A stretch of DNA of 64,000 bases from Herbaspirillum chlorophenolicum. GTDB lineage: Bacteria > Pseudomonadota > Gammaproteobacteria > Burkholderiales > Burkholderiaceae_D. The stretch is taken from contig NZ_LFLT01000001.1 of assembly GCF_001189955.1 (NCBI RefSeq), positions 62,001 to 126,000 on the forward strand, read 5' to 3'. The first letter of the stretch is position 1; every line of letters starts with the position of its first letter. The translations under genes and the position numbers were made by a program. Shown here piece after piece: positions 27,737 to 36,876 of the stretch. The notes beneath the pieces were generated by a model. That model was given only the letters and a program-made list of their open reading frames with translations. It had not been told where the DNA came from and searched no databases.

Positions 27737-28954
27737 ATGAACGCACCTGTCTCCGCCTCCCTGTTTTCCGCCATCGAAATGGCGCCGCGCGACCCCATCC
27801 TGGGCGTTACCGAAGCCTACAACGCCGACAAGAACCCGGCCAAGACCAACCTGGGCGTGGGCGTCTACTACGACGACAACGGCAAGGTGCCGCTGCTGGA
27901 ATGCGTGAAAAAGGCGGAAGCGGAACTGATCGCCAAACTGTCCCCGCGTACCTACCTGCCGATCGACGGCCTGGCGACTTATGACCGCGCCGTGCAGGAA
28001 CTGGTGTTCGGCGTCGGCAGCGCAGTGATTACCGAAAAGCGCGCGATCACCGTGCAGGCCGTGGGCGGCACCGGTGCGCTGAAGCTGGGCGCCGATTTCC
28101 TGAAGCACTTCTCGCCGGCCGGCACCGAAGTCTGGATCAGCGACCCGAGCTGGGAAAACCACCGCGCGCTGTTCGAAATGGCCGGTTTCAAGGTCAATGC
28201 CTATCCTTACTATGACCCAGCCACCCGCGGCGTGAACTTCGCCGGCATGCTGGATGCGCTCAAGACCATGAAGTCCGGCTCGGTCGTGCTGCTGCACGCC
28301 TGCTGCCACAACCCGACCGGCGCCGACCTGACCGCAGACCAGTGGACCCAGGTCATCGAAGTCGTGACCTCGCGCGGCCTGGTGCCGTTCCTGGACATGG
28401 CCTACCAGGGCTTTGGCGACGGTATCGAAGAAGACGGCAAGGTGGTGCGCCGCTTCGCCGAAGCCGGCGGCCCGCTGTTCGTTTCCAACTCGTTCTCGAA
28501 GTCGTTCTCGCTATACGGCGAGCGCGTCGGCGCGTTGTCGATTGCCGCCGCCAGCGCCGAAGAGGCTGCCCGCGTGCTATCGCAATTGAAGCGCGTGGTG
28601 CGCACCAACTACTCCAACCCGCCGATCCACGGCGGCCAGGTCGTGGCAACTGCGCTGGCTTCGCCGGAACTGCGCAAGCTGTGGGAAGACGAACTGTCGG
28701 AAATGCGCGTGCGCATCCGTGAAATGCGCCAGCTGCTGGTGGCCAAGCTGAAGGAAAAGGCCCCCGGCCATGACTTCGACTTCGTTAACAAGCAACGCGG
28801 CATGTTCTCGTACTCGGGCCTGACCAAGGCGCAAGTCGACCGCCTGCGCAACGAATTCTCGATCTATGCCGTCGACACCGGCCGCATCTGCGTGGCCGCG
28901 CTCAACACCAAGAACATCGACGCGGTGGTGGATGCCATCGCCAAGGTGCTCTAA
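27737..28954 (+). CDS. tyrB: aromatic-amino-acid/aspartate aminotransferase (class I)
   Basis: 405 residues. The start at 27737 (MNAPVSASLFSAIEMAPRDP) matches the family, whose members begin with F-x-x-I-x-M-A-P-R-D-P-I-L. Fold-type I PLP enzyme: PLP-lysine in SNSFSKSFSLYGERVGAL (about residue 255), HACCHNPTGAD, the Arg pair for dicarboxylate substrates near the C-terminus (FSYSGLTKAQ...; DTGRICVAALN), and TYLPIDGLATYDRAV. It transfers amino groups between glutamate and aromatic keto acids or oxaloacetate. TyrB and AspC are hard to separate by eye; TyrB fits the beta-proteobacterial naming best. Confidence 0.88.
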   Translation: MNAPVSASLFSAIEMAPRDPILGVTEAYNADKNPAKTNLGVGVYYDDNGKVPLLECVKKAEAELIAKLSPRTYLPIDGLATYDRAVQELVFGVGSAVITEKRAITVQAVGGTGALKLGADFLKHFSPAGTEVWISDPSWENHRALFEMAGFKVNAYPYYDPATRGVNFAGMLDALKTMKSGSVVLLHACCHNPTGADLTADQWTQVIEVVTSRGLVPFLDMAYQGFGDGIEEDGKVVRRFAEAGGPLFVSNSFSKSFSLYGERVGALSIAAASAEEAARVLSQLKRVVRTNYSNPPIHGGQVVATALASPELRKLWEDELSEMRVRIREMRQLLVAKLKEKAPGHDFDFVNKQRGMFSYSGLTKAQVDRLRNEFSIYAVDTGRICVAALNTKNIDAVVDAIAKVL

Positions 28955-29032
28955 GCCGTTTGGCAGGCAAGGGATTGCCGGCGCCGCTTCCCCGGTTTCA
29001 TAGGGGAAAAGCGGGCCGGCTGAAAAAAGTTT

Positions 29033-29061
29033 TTGACAGGAAGTAAAAATCCGGTCATAAT
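29033..29061 (+). promoter_or_regulatory. promoter of the first tRNA-Asn gene
   Basis: TTGACA at 29033-29038 and CATAAT at 29056-29061 are 17 bp apart, a near-ideal vegetative promoter 15 bp before the tRNA. The second copy has the same CATAATC (29350) and CTCAGCTGT leader, but only a weak -35 (TGGCGG). Confidence 0.85.
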
Positions 29062-29076
29062 CTTTTTCTCAGCTGT

Positions 29077-29152
29077 TCCCTGATAGCTCAGTCGGTAGAG
29101 CGACGGACTGTTAATCCGCAGGTCCCTGGTTCGAGTCCAGGTCGGGGAGCCA
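29077..29152 (+). tRNA. tRNA-Asn (GTT), copy 1
   Basis: 76 nt including an encoded CCA. Acceptor stem TCCCTGA pairs with TCGGGGA; D-arm AGCTCAGTCGGTAGAGC; anticodon loop CTGTTAA with GTT at 29110-29112; T-loop GGTTCGAGTCC. It is followed by its own terminator. Confidence 0.98.
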
Positions 29153-29160
29153 AAAAATTC

Positions 29161-29192
29161 AAAAGCCTCGCAGTTTTCTGCGGGGCTTTTTC
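29161..29192 (+). terminator. terminator of tRNA-Asn copy 1
   Basis: AAAAGCCTCGCAG (29161-29173) pairs with CTGCGGGGCTTTT (29178-29190) across a TTTT loop, one T:G pair, and runs into TTTTTC. Confidence 0.9.
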
Positions 29193-29370
29193 AATTCATC
29201 TTCCATTTGTACCGGAGCGGCGACGTTTTCGGGTGGGATGACGCCATAAGTTGCGGATGGGACGAAGCCCGAACTTCGACGCAACGGCGGTTGTTGAATG
29301 ATGTAAAAAATTTCTTTCGCACACTCTGGCGGCGAAAGAAAAATTCGTTCATAATCGCGCCCTCAGCTGT

Positions 29371-29446
29371 TCCCTGATAGCTCAGTCGGTAGAGCGACGG
29401 ACTGTTAATCCGCAGGTCCCTGGTTCGAGTCCAGGTCGGGGAGCCA
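29371..29446 (+). tRNA. tRNA-Asn (GTT), copy 2
   Basis: Identical to the copy at 29077-29152 over all 76 nt, GTT at 29404-29406. The upstream words CATAATC and CTCAGCTGT are also repeated, so the duplication included the start of the leader. The 218 bp between the copies hold only the first terminator and no gene. Confidence 0.98.
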
Positions 29447-29454
29447 CAGAATGC

Positions 29455-29490
29455 AAAGCCCTCAATCGCAAGATTGGGGGCTTTTTCTTT
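29455..29490 (+). terminator. terminator of tRNA-Asn copy 2
   Basis: AAAGCCCTCAATC (29455-29467) pairs with GATTGGGGGCTTT (29472-29484) around GCAA, followed by TTCTTTT. Confidence 0.9.
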
Positions 29491-29639
29491 TGCCATTCCG
29501 GAGTAGTTGCGTTTGCTGCTGTTTCGATGCGATGGGCATAGGCCCTGTCGCGATGCTTCCGCAAATCCCCGCAGGCTCTTTGTTTGCGGTGACGCGTAGA
29601 ATAGGGCATTCCCGTTCGCCATCGCCACCGTTCTCAGCC

Positions 29640-30659
29640 ATGTCTTCCCGCCCGGCCCCCCCCAATGCCGCTTCCGCTGCAATCATCCCCACGCTCGACC
29701 GCCTCCATTTCGACCTGACCACGCTACGCCTGTTCGAGGCCACCGCTGAACTGGGCGCCGTGACCAAAGCGGCAGAGCGGATCTTCCTGGCGCCGGCGGC
29801 AGCGTCGCGCCGCATCCAGGAGTTCGAGGCGCAGTTCGGCATCCCGTTGTTCGAGCGCCTGCCGCATGGCATGGCGCTGACCGACGCCGGCCGTGCGCTG
29901 CTGGCGCATGTGCGCAGCATGATGCATTCGGTGGCGCGCATGCAGGACGATGCCACCGCTTTCCGCCAGGGGAATATGGGCGTGGTGCGGCTGGCGGCGT
30001 GTACCTCGGCCGTGCTGCAATTTCTGGCGCAGGATATCCGGCTGTGCCAGGACCAATATCCAGGCATCAAGATCGACCTGCTGGAAGCCAATAGCCAGGG
30101 CGTGGTGGAAGCGGTCACGCGTGGCGTGGCCGATATCGGCATCTACGAAAGCACCTTGGGCGGCACCATGCTGCCGACCCAGGCTTACCGCGAAGATCGC
30201 CTGGTGCTGGCGGTGCCGCATGGCCATCCGCTGGCCAAGAAGAGGCGCGCCACGCTCGAAGACATCTTGCCGCACGAGGTGATCGGCCTGTCCGAAGGCG
30301 CGGCCTTGTCGCTGTCGCTGGGACGCCTGGCGGCACAGAGCAGCCAGGTGCTGCACATGCGTATCATGGTGCGCAGCTTCCACAGCATGGCGGCGATGAT
30401 CGCGCAAGGCATCGGTATCGGCCTGATGCCGGACAAGGTGGCCGATCTGCTGGTCGGGGAAAACCGTTTCAAGACCGTGCCCGTGGACGGGGAATGGGCC
30501 ACGCGCCGTTTCGTGCTGTGCCATCAGCCGGTGCATGCGATGTCGGGGTCGGGCATGGCGGTGGCTGCCATGCTGGCCACCTCTGCGGCGAAGGCAGCCA
30601 AGCCTGGCAAGGCTTCCCGTCCGGTTTCGCAAAACGCGAAACCAGCTTCAGCGAAATAG
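29640..30659 (+). CDS. LysR-family transcriptional regulator
   Basis: 339 residues from the ATG at 29640 (MSSRPAPPNAASAA). The wHTH is DLTTLRLFEATAELGAVTKA and AAERIFLAPAAASRRIQEFE, followed by the linker helix and an effector domain with VVRLAACTSAVLQFLAQDI. A long Ala/Lys-rich tail (residues about 315-339) is disordered. It reads in the same direction as the PdxA2-type gene 120 bp downstream and may regulate it, or the PdxA2/MFS pair; this is inference. Confidence 0.87.
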   Translation: MSSRPAPPNAASAAIIPTLDRLHFDLTTLRLFEATAELGAVTKAAERIFLAPAAASRRIQEFEAQFGIPLFERLPHGMALTDAGRALLAHVRSMMHSVARMQDDATAFRQGNMGVVRLAACTSAVLQFLAQDIRLCQDQYPGIKIDLLEANSQGVVEAVTRGVADIGIYESTLGGTMLPTQAYREDRLVLAVPHGHPLAKKRRATLEDILPHEVIGLSEGAALSLSLGRLAAQSSQVLHMRIMVRSFHSMAAMIAQGIGIGLMPDKVADLLVGENRFKTVPVDGEWATRRFVLCHQPVHAMSGSGMAVAAMLATSAAKAAKPGKASRPVSQNAKPASAK

Positions 30660-30706
30660 CGATGGAATCGCGGCGCCTGCCGCTCGTATAGTTCGGCCAA
30701 CGTCCA

Positions 30707-30731
30707 GCGAGAGTGCGCCATGCACTCTCGC
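30707..30731. promoter_or_regulatory. 10-bp inverted repeat before the PdxA2-type gene
   Basis: GCGAGAGTGC (30707-30716) and GCACTCTCGC (30722-30731) are exact complements around GCCAT. It sits between the LysR gene and the PdxA2-type gene. It has no T-run, so an operator or an mRNA-processing hairpin is more likely than a terminator. Confidence 0.5.
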
Positions 30732-30779
30732 AGCCGGCGGCCCGACCAGATACGAGAACCACGAGACACAGGAGCAGGC

Positions 30780-31784
30780 ATGTCCATCGCAGCATCCCCA
30801 TCTTCCACACCACACAAGCCGCGTATTGCACTGACCATCGGCGACCCGGCCGGCATCGGCCCCGAGCTGGTGTTGCGCCTGCTGGCCGACCCGGCCACCG
30901 CTGCCCGTGCCGACATCAGCCTGATCGGCAACACGCCGGCGCTGGAGCGCGCGGCCAAGGCGACAGGCCTGCCGCTGCCGCAAGCAGCCGATTGGCTGCA
31001 GATCGTCGACTGGGCGCAGCAGGACACGCAGTACGAGCCTGCCGTCGCTACCGAAGCCAATGGCAAGTTCATCCTCGAATCGCTCACGCTGGGCGCGCGC
31101 ATGGTGGCAGAGGGCCGCGCCGACGCGCTATGCTTCGCGCCGCTGAACAAGGGCGCCATGCGCAAAGGCGGCATGCACGAGGAAGACGAGATGCGTTGGT
31201 TCGCCAAGCTGCTCGACTACAACGGCCTGTGCGGAGAGTTGAATATCCTGGACGACCTGTGGACCGGCCGCGTGACTTCGCACATGCCCTTGAAGGATGT
31301 GTCCTCGCATCTCACGCCCCAGGGCGTGGCCGCCGCCATCCGCATGCTGACCGAATCCTTCCGCGCTGCGGGCAATCCGAATCCGCGCATCGGCGTATGC
31401 GGCTTCAACCCGCACAACGGCGACAACGGCAACTACGGCCGCGAAGAGATCGATGTCATCGAACCCGGCATCAAGCTGGCGGCCGACACCGGCTGCCCGT
31501 CGGAAGGCCCGTATCCAGCCGACACCATCTTTCTGCGCGCCAAGGCCGGCAAGCTGGACGGCATCGTCACCATGTACCACGACCAGGGGCAGATCGCGAC
31601 CAAGCTGCTGGGCTTCGACGTCGGCGTGACGGTAGAAGGCGGCTTGCCGATTCCCATTACGACACCGGCGCACGGCACCGCCTACGACATCGTGGGGCAG
31701 GGCATCGCCAAGCCCACGGCGATGGCCAATGCCTTCGAGCTGGCTTGCAGGATGGGGAGTACGCGCGCCGCAAGCCACGCCTGA
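30780..31784 (+). CDS. PdxA2-type dehydrogenase (4-phosphoerythronate/threonate or HTP dehydrogenase family)
   Basis: 334 residues; ATG at 30780 after CAGGAGC. PdxA-fold: RIALTIGDPAGIGPELVLRL at the N-terminus; metal-binding His in TSHMPLKDVSSHLT, GVCGFNPHNGDNG and MYHDQGQIATKLL; a closing TTPAHGTAYDIVGQG. Differences from housekeeping PdxA (for example GQIATKLL for GLPVLK, and ALCFAPLNKGAMRKGG) place it with the catabolic PdxA2 group, which oxidises 4-phospho-D-erythronate or -threonate. The DUF1537 kinase such a route needs is not in the window. An MFS symporter follows 78 bp later. Confidence 0.82.
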   Translation: MSIAASPSSTPHKPRIALTIGDPAGIGPELVLRLLADPATAARADISLIGNTPALERAAKATGLPLPQAADWLQIVDWAQQDTQYEPAVATEANGKFILESLTLGARMVAEGRADALCFAPLNKGAMRKGGMHEEDEMRWFAKLLDYNGLCGELNILDDLWTGRVTSHMPLKDVSSHLTPQGVAAAIRMLTESFRAAGNPNPRIGVCGFNPHNGDNGNYGREEIDVIEPGIKLAADTGCPSEGPYPADTIFLRAKAGKLDGIVTMYHDQGQIATKLLGFDVGVTVEGGLPIPITTPAHGTAYDIVGQGIAKPTAMANAFELACRMGSTRAASHA

Positions 31785-31861
31785 CATCACAATCAATAAC
31801 TGGCGCCGAGCACCGATAAACGGGCCGGCGCTTCAACAACGTCCACAGAGGCGAGGAGACC

Positions 31862-33169
31862 ATGCAAACCAATATCAACCACGGGCAGGCGACCCATGTA
31901 CAGAAGATCATGCTGGCGATCTTTTGCGCCATGTCATTCATCCTGTATCTCGACCGCGTCAACCTGGCCGCCGCCGCCGGGCCGATCAAGGATGAGCTGG
32001 GCCTGTCGAATACCACGCTGGGGCTGGCGTTCTCGGCCTTCGGCTATACCTATGCGATCTTCCAGATCATCGGCGGCTGGTTCGCCGACAAGCTGGGCGC
32101 CAAGAAGACACTGATCTTCTGCGGCTCGATCTGGGTGGTGGCGACGATCGCCACCGGTTTTGTCAGCGGACTGGTCTCGCTGGTACTGGCGCGCCTGCTG
32201 CTGGGCATCGGCGAGGGCGCGGCGCTGCCGGCCCAGGCACGCGCCATTGCCAACTGGTTCACGCGCAAGGATCGCGGTTTCGTGCAGGGCATCACGCATT
32301 CATTCTCGCGCCTGGGCAATGCGGTGGCGCCGCCGATCGTGGCGGTGCTGATCGCGCTGCATTCATGGCGCGCTGCCTTCGTCATCGTCGGCGTGCTGAC
32401 CGCGTTGTGGATCTTCATCTGGGCCTTCTATTACAAGGACAATCCGCGCGAGCACCGGTCCATCAATGAGGCCGAACTGGCCAAGCTGCCGGAGCACACC
32501 AAGACGGCCGCTGCCAACGGCGAGGCGACGCCGTGGAAGAAGATCCTGCGCCGCATGTCGCCGACCATCTTCGTGTACTTCTGCCAGGTCTGGACCAATA
32601 CGCTGTTCTTCAGCTGGGTACCGATCTTCTTCATGAACGCCTATCACCTGGACCTGAAGAAATCCGCCATCTTCGCCTCCGGCGTGTTTTTCGCCGGCGT
32701 GGTGGGCGACGTCACCGGTGGCCTGATCAGCGACCGCGTGCTGAAGAAGTCCGGCAACTTGCGCCTGGCGCGCCAGGGCGTGATCGCGGTGAGCCTGTTG
32801 GGCACCTTCGGTTTCCTGATCCCGGTGATGATCAGCCATGACGTGAACGTGGTCGTGTGGTGCCTGTCGGGCGCATTCTTCATGCTGGAACTGACCATTG
32901 GGCCGATCTGGGCGGTGCCGATGGATGTGGCGCCGAAATTCGCCGGCACTGCCAGCGGCATGCTCAATACCGGCGCCGCGCTGGCGACCATCATCTCGCC
33001 GCTGGTGTTTGGCGCGGTGGTCGACATGACCGGCAACTGGAGCCTGCCTTTCGTGGGTTCCGGCGTGTTCCTGCTGATCGGGGCGGTATCCACGCTGGCC
33101 ATGCGCCCGGATCGCGATATCGAGCACCTTGACGCCGGCCTGCCCAAGAAGGAATACGCGCACGGCTGA
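31862..33169 (+). CDS. MFS anion:cation symporter (ACS family)
   Basis: 435 residues, about 12 membrane helices. ATG at 31862 after GAGGCGAGGAG. ACS-family features: FILYLDRVNLAAAAGPIKDE (the D-R in the first helix/loop), FADKLGAKKTLIFCGSIWVV, GIGEGAALPAQARAIANWF and RGFVQGITHSFSRLGNAVAP. The family moves hexonates, hexarates, tartrate and similar organic anions with protons. It follows the PdxA2-type gene and probably imports its precursor sugar acid. No further gene until 33737. Confidence 0.88.
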   Translation: MQTNINHGQATHVQKIMLAIFCAMSFILYLDRVNLAAAAGPIKDELGLSNTTLGLAFSAFGYTYAIFQIIGGWFADKLGAKKTLIFCGSIWVVATIATGFVSGLVSLVLARLLLGIGEGAALPAQARAIANWFTRKDRGFVQGITHSFSRLGNAVAPPIVAVLIALHSWRAAFVIVGVLTALWIFIWAFYYKDNPREHRSINEAELAKLPEHTKTAAANGEATPWKKILRRMSPTIFVYFCQVWTNTLFFSWVPIFFMNAYHLDLKKSAIFASGVFFAGVVGDVTGGLISDRVLKKSGNLRLARQGVIAVSLLGTFGFLIPVMISHDVNVVVWCLSGAFFMLELTIGPIWAVPMDVAPKFAGTASGMLNTGAALATIISPLVFGAVVDMTGNWSLPFVGSGVFLLIGAVSTLAMRPDRDIEHLDAGLPKKEYAHG

Positions 33170-33545
33170 AGCCGGGAGGCAAGAAAACTGGTTGCGGCCC
33201 TTGTGGCTGCAACGTTTGGTTGGGGGAAGGGCGTTTGCCTTTTCCCCTTTTTTATTTCCCTCAGATATGTGGCCTGGCCCGCATGTCCGCCAAATGAACA
33301 GGCGGACGGGCGTTTTACGATCATGTCATACAACTTCATGGAATGACGTGGCCAAGTGACGCTTTGCGGTCGGAGGTTACTGCTTGCTGCGTGTGTGTTC
33401 TGTTGCCTCGCTCCCCCTTGTAAACGGGGAGTGAGGCGAGCTGTAAAGCCTGTCCAGCATGCCCATTCGGGCCATTCCATCATTTTGTCGAGTCGTTTCC
33501 GCAAGACTATTGCCAAAGCATGGACTCCTGATATACTCGCCCTGA

Positions 33546-33569
33546 TTGTTGTACGATGTCTTATAACAA
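33546..33569. promoter_or_regulatory. candidate FadR-type operator upstream of the hexarate transporter/garD unit
   Basis: A 24-bp imperfect palindrome (18 of 24 positions symmetric) reading TTGTTGTACGATG then TCTTATAACAA. It shares 16 of 21 positions with a site upstream of kdgD (41246-41266, reverse strand), including TACGATG. It lies about 170 bp before the transporter start. The likely binder is the FadR-type protein at 41348-42121. The rest of 33170-33736 shows no supported gene. Confidence 0.55.
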
Positions 33570-33736
33570 TTAATATTCCTTCATTAAAACAAAACGCTAA
33601 AGAGAGACGCCCGCCCATCCTTGTCTGCTGCCTTGCCTTGTTTGCCCGGTATGATCCGGCGCGAAATACTATGAGGCGCAGCCACGGGACTTGGCGTAAC
33701 GAATCCTTGAAGGCGAGACGAGATCTGGAGAAAAAA

Positions 33737-35080
33737 GTGGCGCAAAGCAATATCACGGCGGCTGCCGCGGGAGCGGTCAAGGCCAGCCATGTTCGTTATC
33801 TGATTCTGTTTATGCTGTTCATCGTGACCACGGTCAATTATGCCGACCGCGCCACGCTATCGATCGCCGGTTCGGCGATGAAGACCGAGTTGAGCCTCGA
33901 CCCGGTCACCATGGGCTATATCTTTTCAGCCTTCAGCTGGGCTTACGTGCTGGCGCAATTGCCGGGCGGTTGGCTGCTGGACCGCTTCGGTTCCAAAAAG
34001 ATCTACATGTGGAGCATCGCCCTGTGGTCGGTGTTCACGATCCTGCAGGCAGGTGTGACCTGGATGGGTACCGCTGCCGCCGTGGTGTCGCTGTTCCTGT
34101 TGCGTTTCATGGTGGGGTTGGCGGAGTCGCCGTCTTTCCCGGCCAACGGTCGTATCGTCGCCGCCTGGTTCCCGACCAATGAGCGCGGCACCGCTTCGGC
34201 CATCTTCAATTCGGCGCAGTATTTCGCGGCGGTGCTGTTTACGCCGCTGATGGCGTGGATCGTCCATGCGTTCAGCTGGCACCATGTGTTTACCGTGATG
34301 GGCATTTTCGGCCTGGTGCTGGCGGGGATCTGGAGCAAGATCATCTACAGCCCCAAGGACCATCCGATGATCAACAAGGCCGAGCTCGCACATATCGAGC
34401 AGGGCGGCGGCCTGGTCGACATGGATAACAGGAAGGTGGCAGCGGCATCGACCAAGGGCAAGGGCTACATCAAGCAGTTGCTGTCCAACCGCATGCTGCT
34501 GGGCGTGTACATCGGCCAGTACTGCATCAACGTGATCACCTATTTCTTCCTGACCTGGTTCCCGGTGTACCTGGTGCAGGAGCGCGGCATGTCGATCCTC
34601 AAGGCCGGTTTCGTGGCCTCGATTCCGGCGGTGTGCGGCTTCATCGGCGGCGTGGTCGGCGGCATCATTTCGGACCGCCTGATCAAGCGCGGCTTCTCGG
34701 TGACCTGGGCCCGCAAGATCCCCATCGTCGGCGGTATGCTGTTGTCGATGACCATGATCCTGTGCAATTACGTGGAAGCGCAGTGGATGGTGGTGGGCAT
34801 CATGGCGCTGGCCTTCTTCGGCAAGGGCGTGGGCGCGCTGGGCTGGGCCGTGGTGGCGGACACCGCGCCCAAGCAGATCGTCGGCCTGTCGGGCGGGCTG
34901 TTCAACATGTTCGGCAATGTGGCCGGCATCACCACCCCGATCGTGATCGGCTACATCCTCAAGGAAACCGGCTCCTTCGCCGGCGCCCTGGTGTTTGTCG
35001 GCGTGAACGCGCTGGTCACCGTGATCAGCTATCTTGTCATCGTCAAGGAGATCAAGCGCGTCGAACTGAAAGACGCCTGA
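33737..35080 (+). CDS. MFS hexarate (glucarate/galactarate) symporter, GudP-like
   Basis: 447 residues from the GTG at 33737, chosen because CTGGAG lies 8 bp upstream and the conserved [20 protein letters not shown] comes about 20 residues later; longer ATG starts lack a ribosome site. About 12 helices. GudP/GarP-like segments: [41 protein letters not shown]-like [40 protein letters not shown] and [18 protein letters not shown]. It is followed 76 bp later by garD, so galactarate or glucarate is the likely cargo. Confidence 0.87.
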   Translation: MAQSNITAAAAGAVKASHVRYLILFMLFIVTTVNYADRATLSIAGSAMKTELSLDPVTMGYIFSAFSWAYVLAQLPGGWLLDRFGSKKIYMWSIALWSVFTILQAGVTWMGTAAAVVSLFLLRFMVGLAESPSFPANGRIVAAWFPTNERGTASAIFNSAQYFAAVLFTPLMAWIVHAFSWHHVFTVMGIFGLVLAGIWSKIIYSPKDHPMINKAELAHIEQGGGLVDMDNRKVAAASTKGKGYIKQLLSNRMLLGVYIGQYCINVITYFFLTWFPVYLVQERGMSILKAGFVASIPAVCGFIGGVVGGIISDRLIKRGFSVTWARKIPIVGGMLLSMTMILCNYVEAQWMVVGIMALAFFGKGVGALGWAVVADTAPKQIVGLSGGLFNMFGNVAGITTPIVIGYILKETGSFAGALVFVGVNALVTVISYLVIVKEIKRVELKDA

Positions 35081-35156
35081 TCCGCAGCAAGCGGCCGGGC
35101 AGCATGCCGGCAGCGGTTCCATATTCAAAGCAAGCATCGTCGCATTGGGAAACAGC

Positions 35157-36725
35157 ATGACAACCGATACCATCGCCAGCGCAGCCGCCAGCCCGCGTTA
35201 CATCATGATGAACGACACCGACAATGTCGCCATCGTCGTCAATGACGGCGGCCTGCCGGCCGGCACCGTCTTTCCGGACGGCCTGACCCTGGTCGACCGC
35301 GTGCCGCAGGGCCACAAGATCGCCTTGCGCGACATCGCCGAGGGCGAGCCCATCGTGCGTTACGACGTGGCCATCGGCTATGCCGTGCGCGATATCCCCA
35401 AAGGCAGCTGGATCGAAGAGTCGCTGGTGCGGATGCCGCCGGCGCGCGAGCTGGACAACCTGCCCATCGCCACCAAAAAGCCCGCGCCGCAGCCGCCGCT
35501 GGAAGGCCATACCTTCGAGGGCTACCGCAACGCCGACGGTTCGGTCGGCACGCGCAACCTGCTGGCCATCACCACCACCGTGCAGTGCGTGGCCGGCGTG
35601 GTCGAGCATGCGGTCAAGCGTATCCGCGCCGAGCTGCTGCCCAAGTACCCGAATGTGGAAGACGTGGTGGCGCTGGAGCATACCTACGGCTGCGGTGTGG
35701 CGATCGATGCGCCCAATGCCGGCATCCCGATCCGTACCTTGCGCAACATCAGCCTCAATCCGAACTTCGGCGGCCAGGCGATGGTGGTCAGCCTCGGTTG
35801 CGAAAAGCTGCAGCCCAACCGCCTGCTGCCGGAAAACATGATCCCGATCCACAAGGAGGGCGAGCCCTACGTGGTCTGCCTGCAGGATGCGGAACACGTC
35901 GGCTTCAACTCCATGATCGATTCGATCATGCACATGGCCGAAGCGCGCCTGGTCGAACTGGACAAGCGCCGCCGCCAGACCTGCCCGGCATCCGACCTGG
36001 TGGTCGGCGTGCAGTGCGGCGGCAGCGACGCTTTCTCCGGCGTGACCGCCAACCCGGCCGTGGGTTTCGCCACCGACCTGCTGGTGCGGGCCGGCGCCTC
36101 GGTAATGTTCTCGGAAGTGACCGAAGTGCGCGACGGCATCGACCAGTTGACCTCGCGCGCGGTCAACGAGGAAGTGGCGCAGGCCATGATCCGGGAGATG
36201 GACTGGTACGACAATTACTTGAAGCAAGGCGGCGTCGACCGCAGCGCCAACACCACGCCCGGCAACAAGAAGGGCGGCCTGGCCAACATCGTCGAGAAGG
36301 CCATGGGTTCCATCGTCAAGTCGGGCAGCAGCCCGATCTCGGGCGTACTGGCGCCGGGCGACAAGCTGCGGCAGAAGGGCCTGATCTACGCCGCCACGCC
36401 GGCATCGGACTTCATCTGCGGTACGTTGCAACTGGCCGCCGGCATGAACCTGCACATCTTCACCACCGGCCGCGGCACGCCCTATGGCCTGGCTGCGGTG
36501 CCGGTGATCAAGGTCGCCACCCGCAACGACCTGGCGCGTCGCTGGCATGACCTGATGGACGTCAATGCCGGCCGTATCGCCAGCGGCGAGGCCACGATCG
36601 AGGACGTCGGCTGGGAGCTGTTTCAGCTGATGCTGGACGTGGCCAGCGGCAAGAAGAAGACCTGGGCCGAACAGTGGAAGCTGCACAATGCATTGACCTT
36701 GTTCAACCCGGCGCCGGTGACTTGA
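35157..36725 (+). CDS. garD: galactarate dehydratase
   Basis: 522 residues; ATG at 35157 after TTGGGAAAC. UxaA/GarD family: an N-terminal SAF-like domain (about residues 1-105, with [20 protein letters not shown]), a linker, then the main domain with [74 protein letters not shown] and [20 protein letters not shown]. It dehydrates galactarate to 5-dehydro-4-deoxy-D-glucarate, the substrate of the KdgD encoded at 40097-41011. Altronate dehydratase (UxaA) is a relative, but length and domain layout favour GarD. Confidence 0.93.
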   Translation: MTTDTIASAAASPRYIMMNDTDNVAIVVNDGGLPAGTVFPDGLTLVDRVPQGHKIALRDIAEGEPIVRYDVAIGYAVRDIPKGSWIEESLVRMPPARELDNLPIATKKPAPQPPLEGHTFEGYRNADGSVGTRNLLAITTTVQCVAGVVEHAVKRIRAELLPKYPNVEDVVALEHTYGCGVAIDAPNAGIPIRTLRNISLNPNFGGQAMVVSLGCEKLQPNRLLPENMIPIHKEGEPYVVCLQDAEHVGFNSMIDSIMHMAEARLVELDKRRRQTCPASDLVVGVQCGGSDAFSGVTANPAVGFATDLLVRAGASVMFSEVTEVRDGIDQLTSRAVNEEVAQAMIREMDWYDNYLKQGGVDRSANTTPGNKKGGLANIVEKAMGSIVKSGSSPISGVLAPGDKLRQKGLIYAATPASDFICGTLQLAAGMNLHIFTTGRGTPYGLAAVPVIKVATRNDLARRWHDLMDVNAGRIASGEATIEDVGWELFQLMLDVASGKKKTWAEQWKLHNALTLFNPAPVT

Positions 36726-36733
36726 TGTTCCAG

Positions 36734-36770
36734 AAAAGGGATCTGCTTGCAGATCCCTTTTTCTTTATTT
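36734..36770 (+). terminator. terminator after garD
   Basis: AAAAGGGATCTGC (36734-36746) pairs with GCAGATCCCTTTT (36749-36761), then TTCTTTATTT. It starts 9 bp after the garD stop. Confidence 0.9.
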
Positions 36771-36876
36771 GTTCCAGCAGCAAACGGGAAAGAAGCAAGC
36801 CATGCACGGCCATTGTGTGCAGGGGCTTGCGCACGCCAATGCAGTACCAACAACAAGCATCCTTCAAGGAGACGCC

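Noticed and set aside
35052-36686. Reverse frame of about 544 codons opposite garD
   Set aside because: Shadow of garD with no recognisable family.
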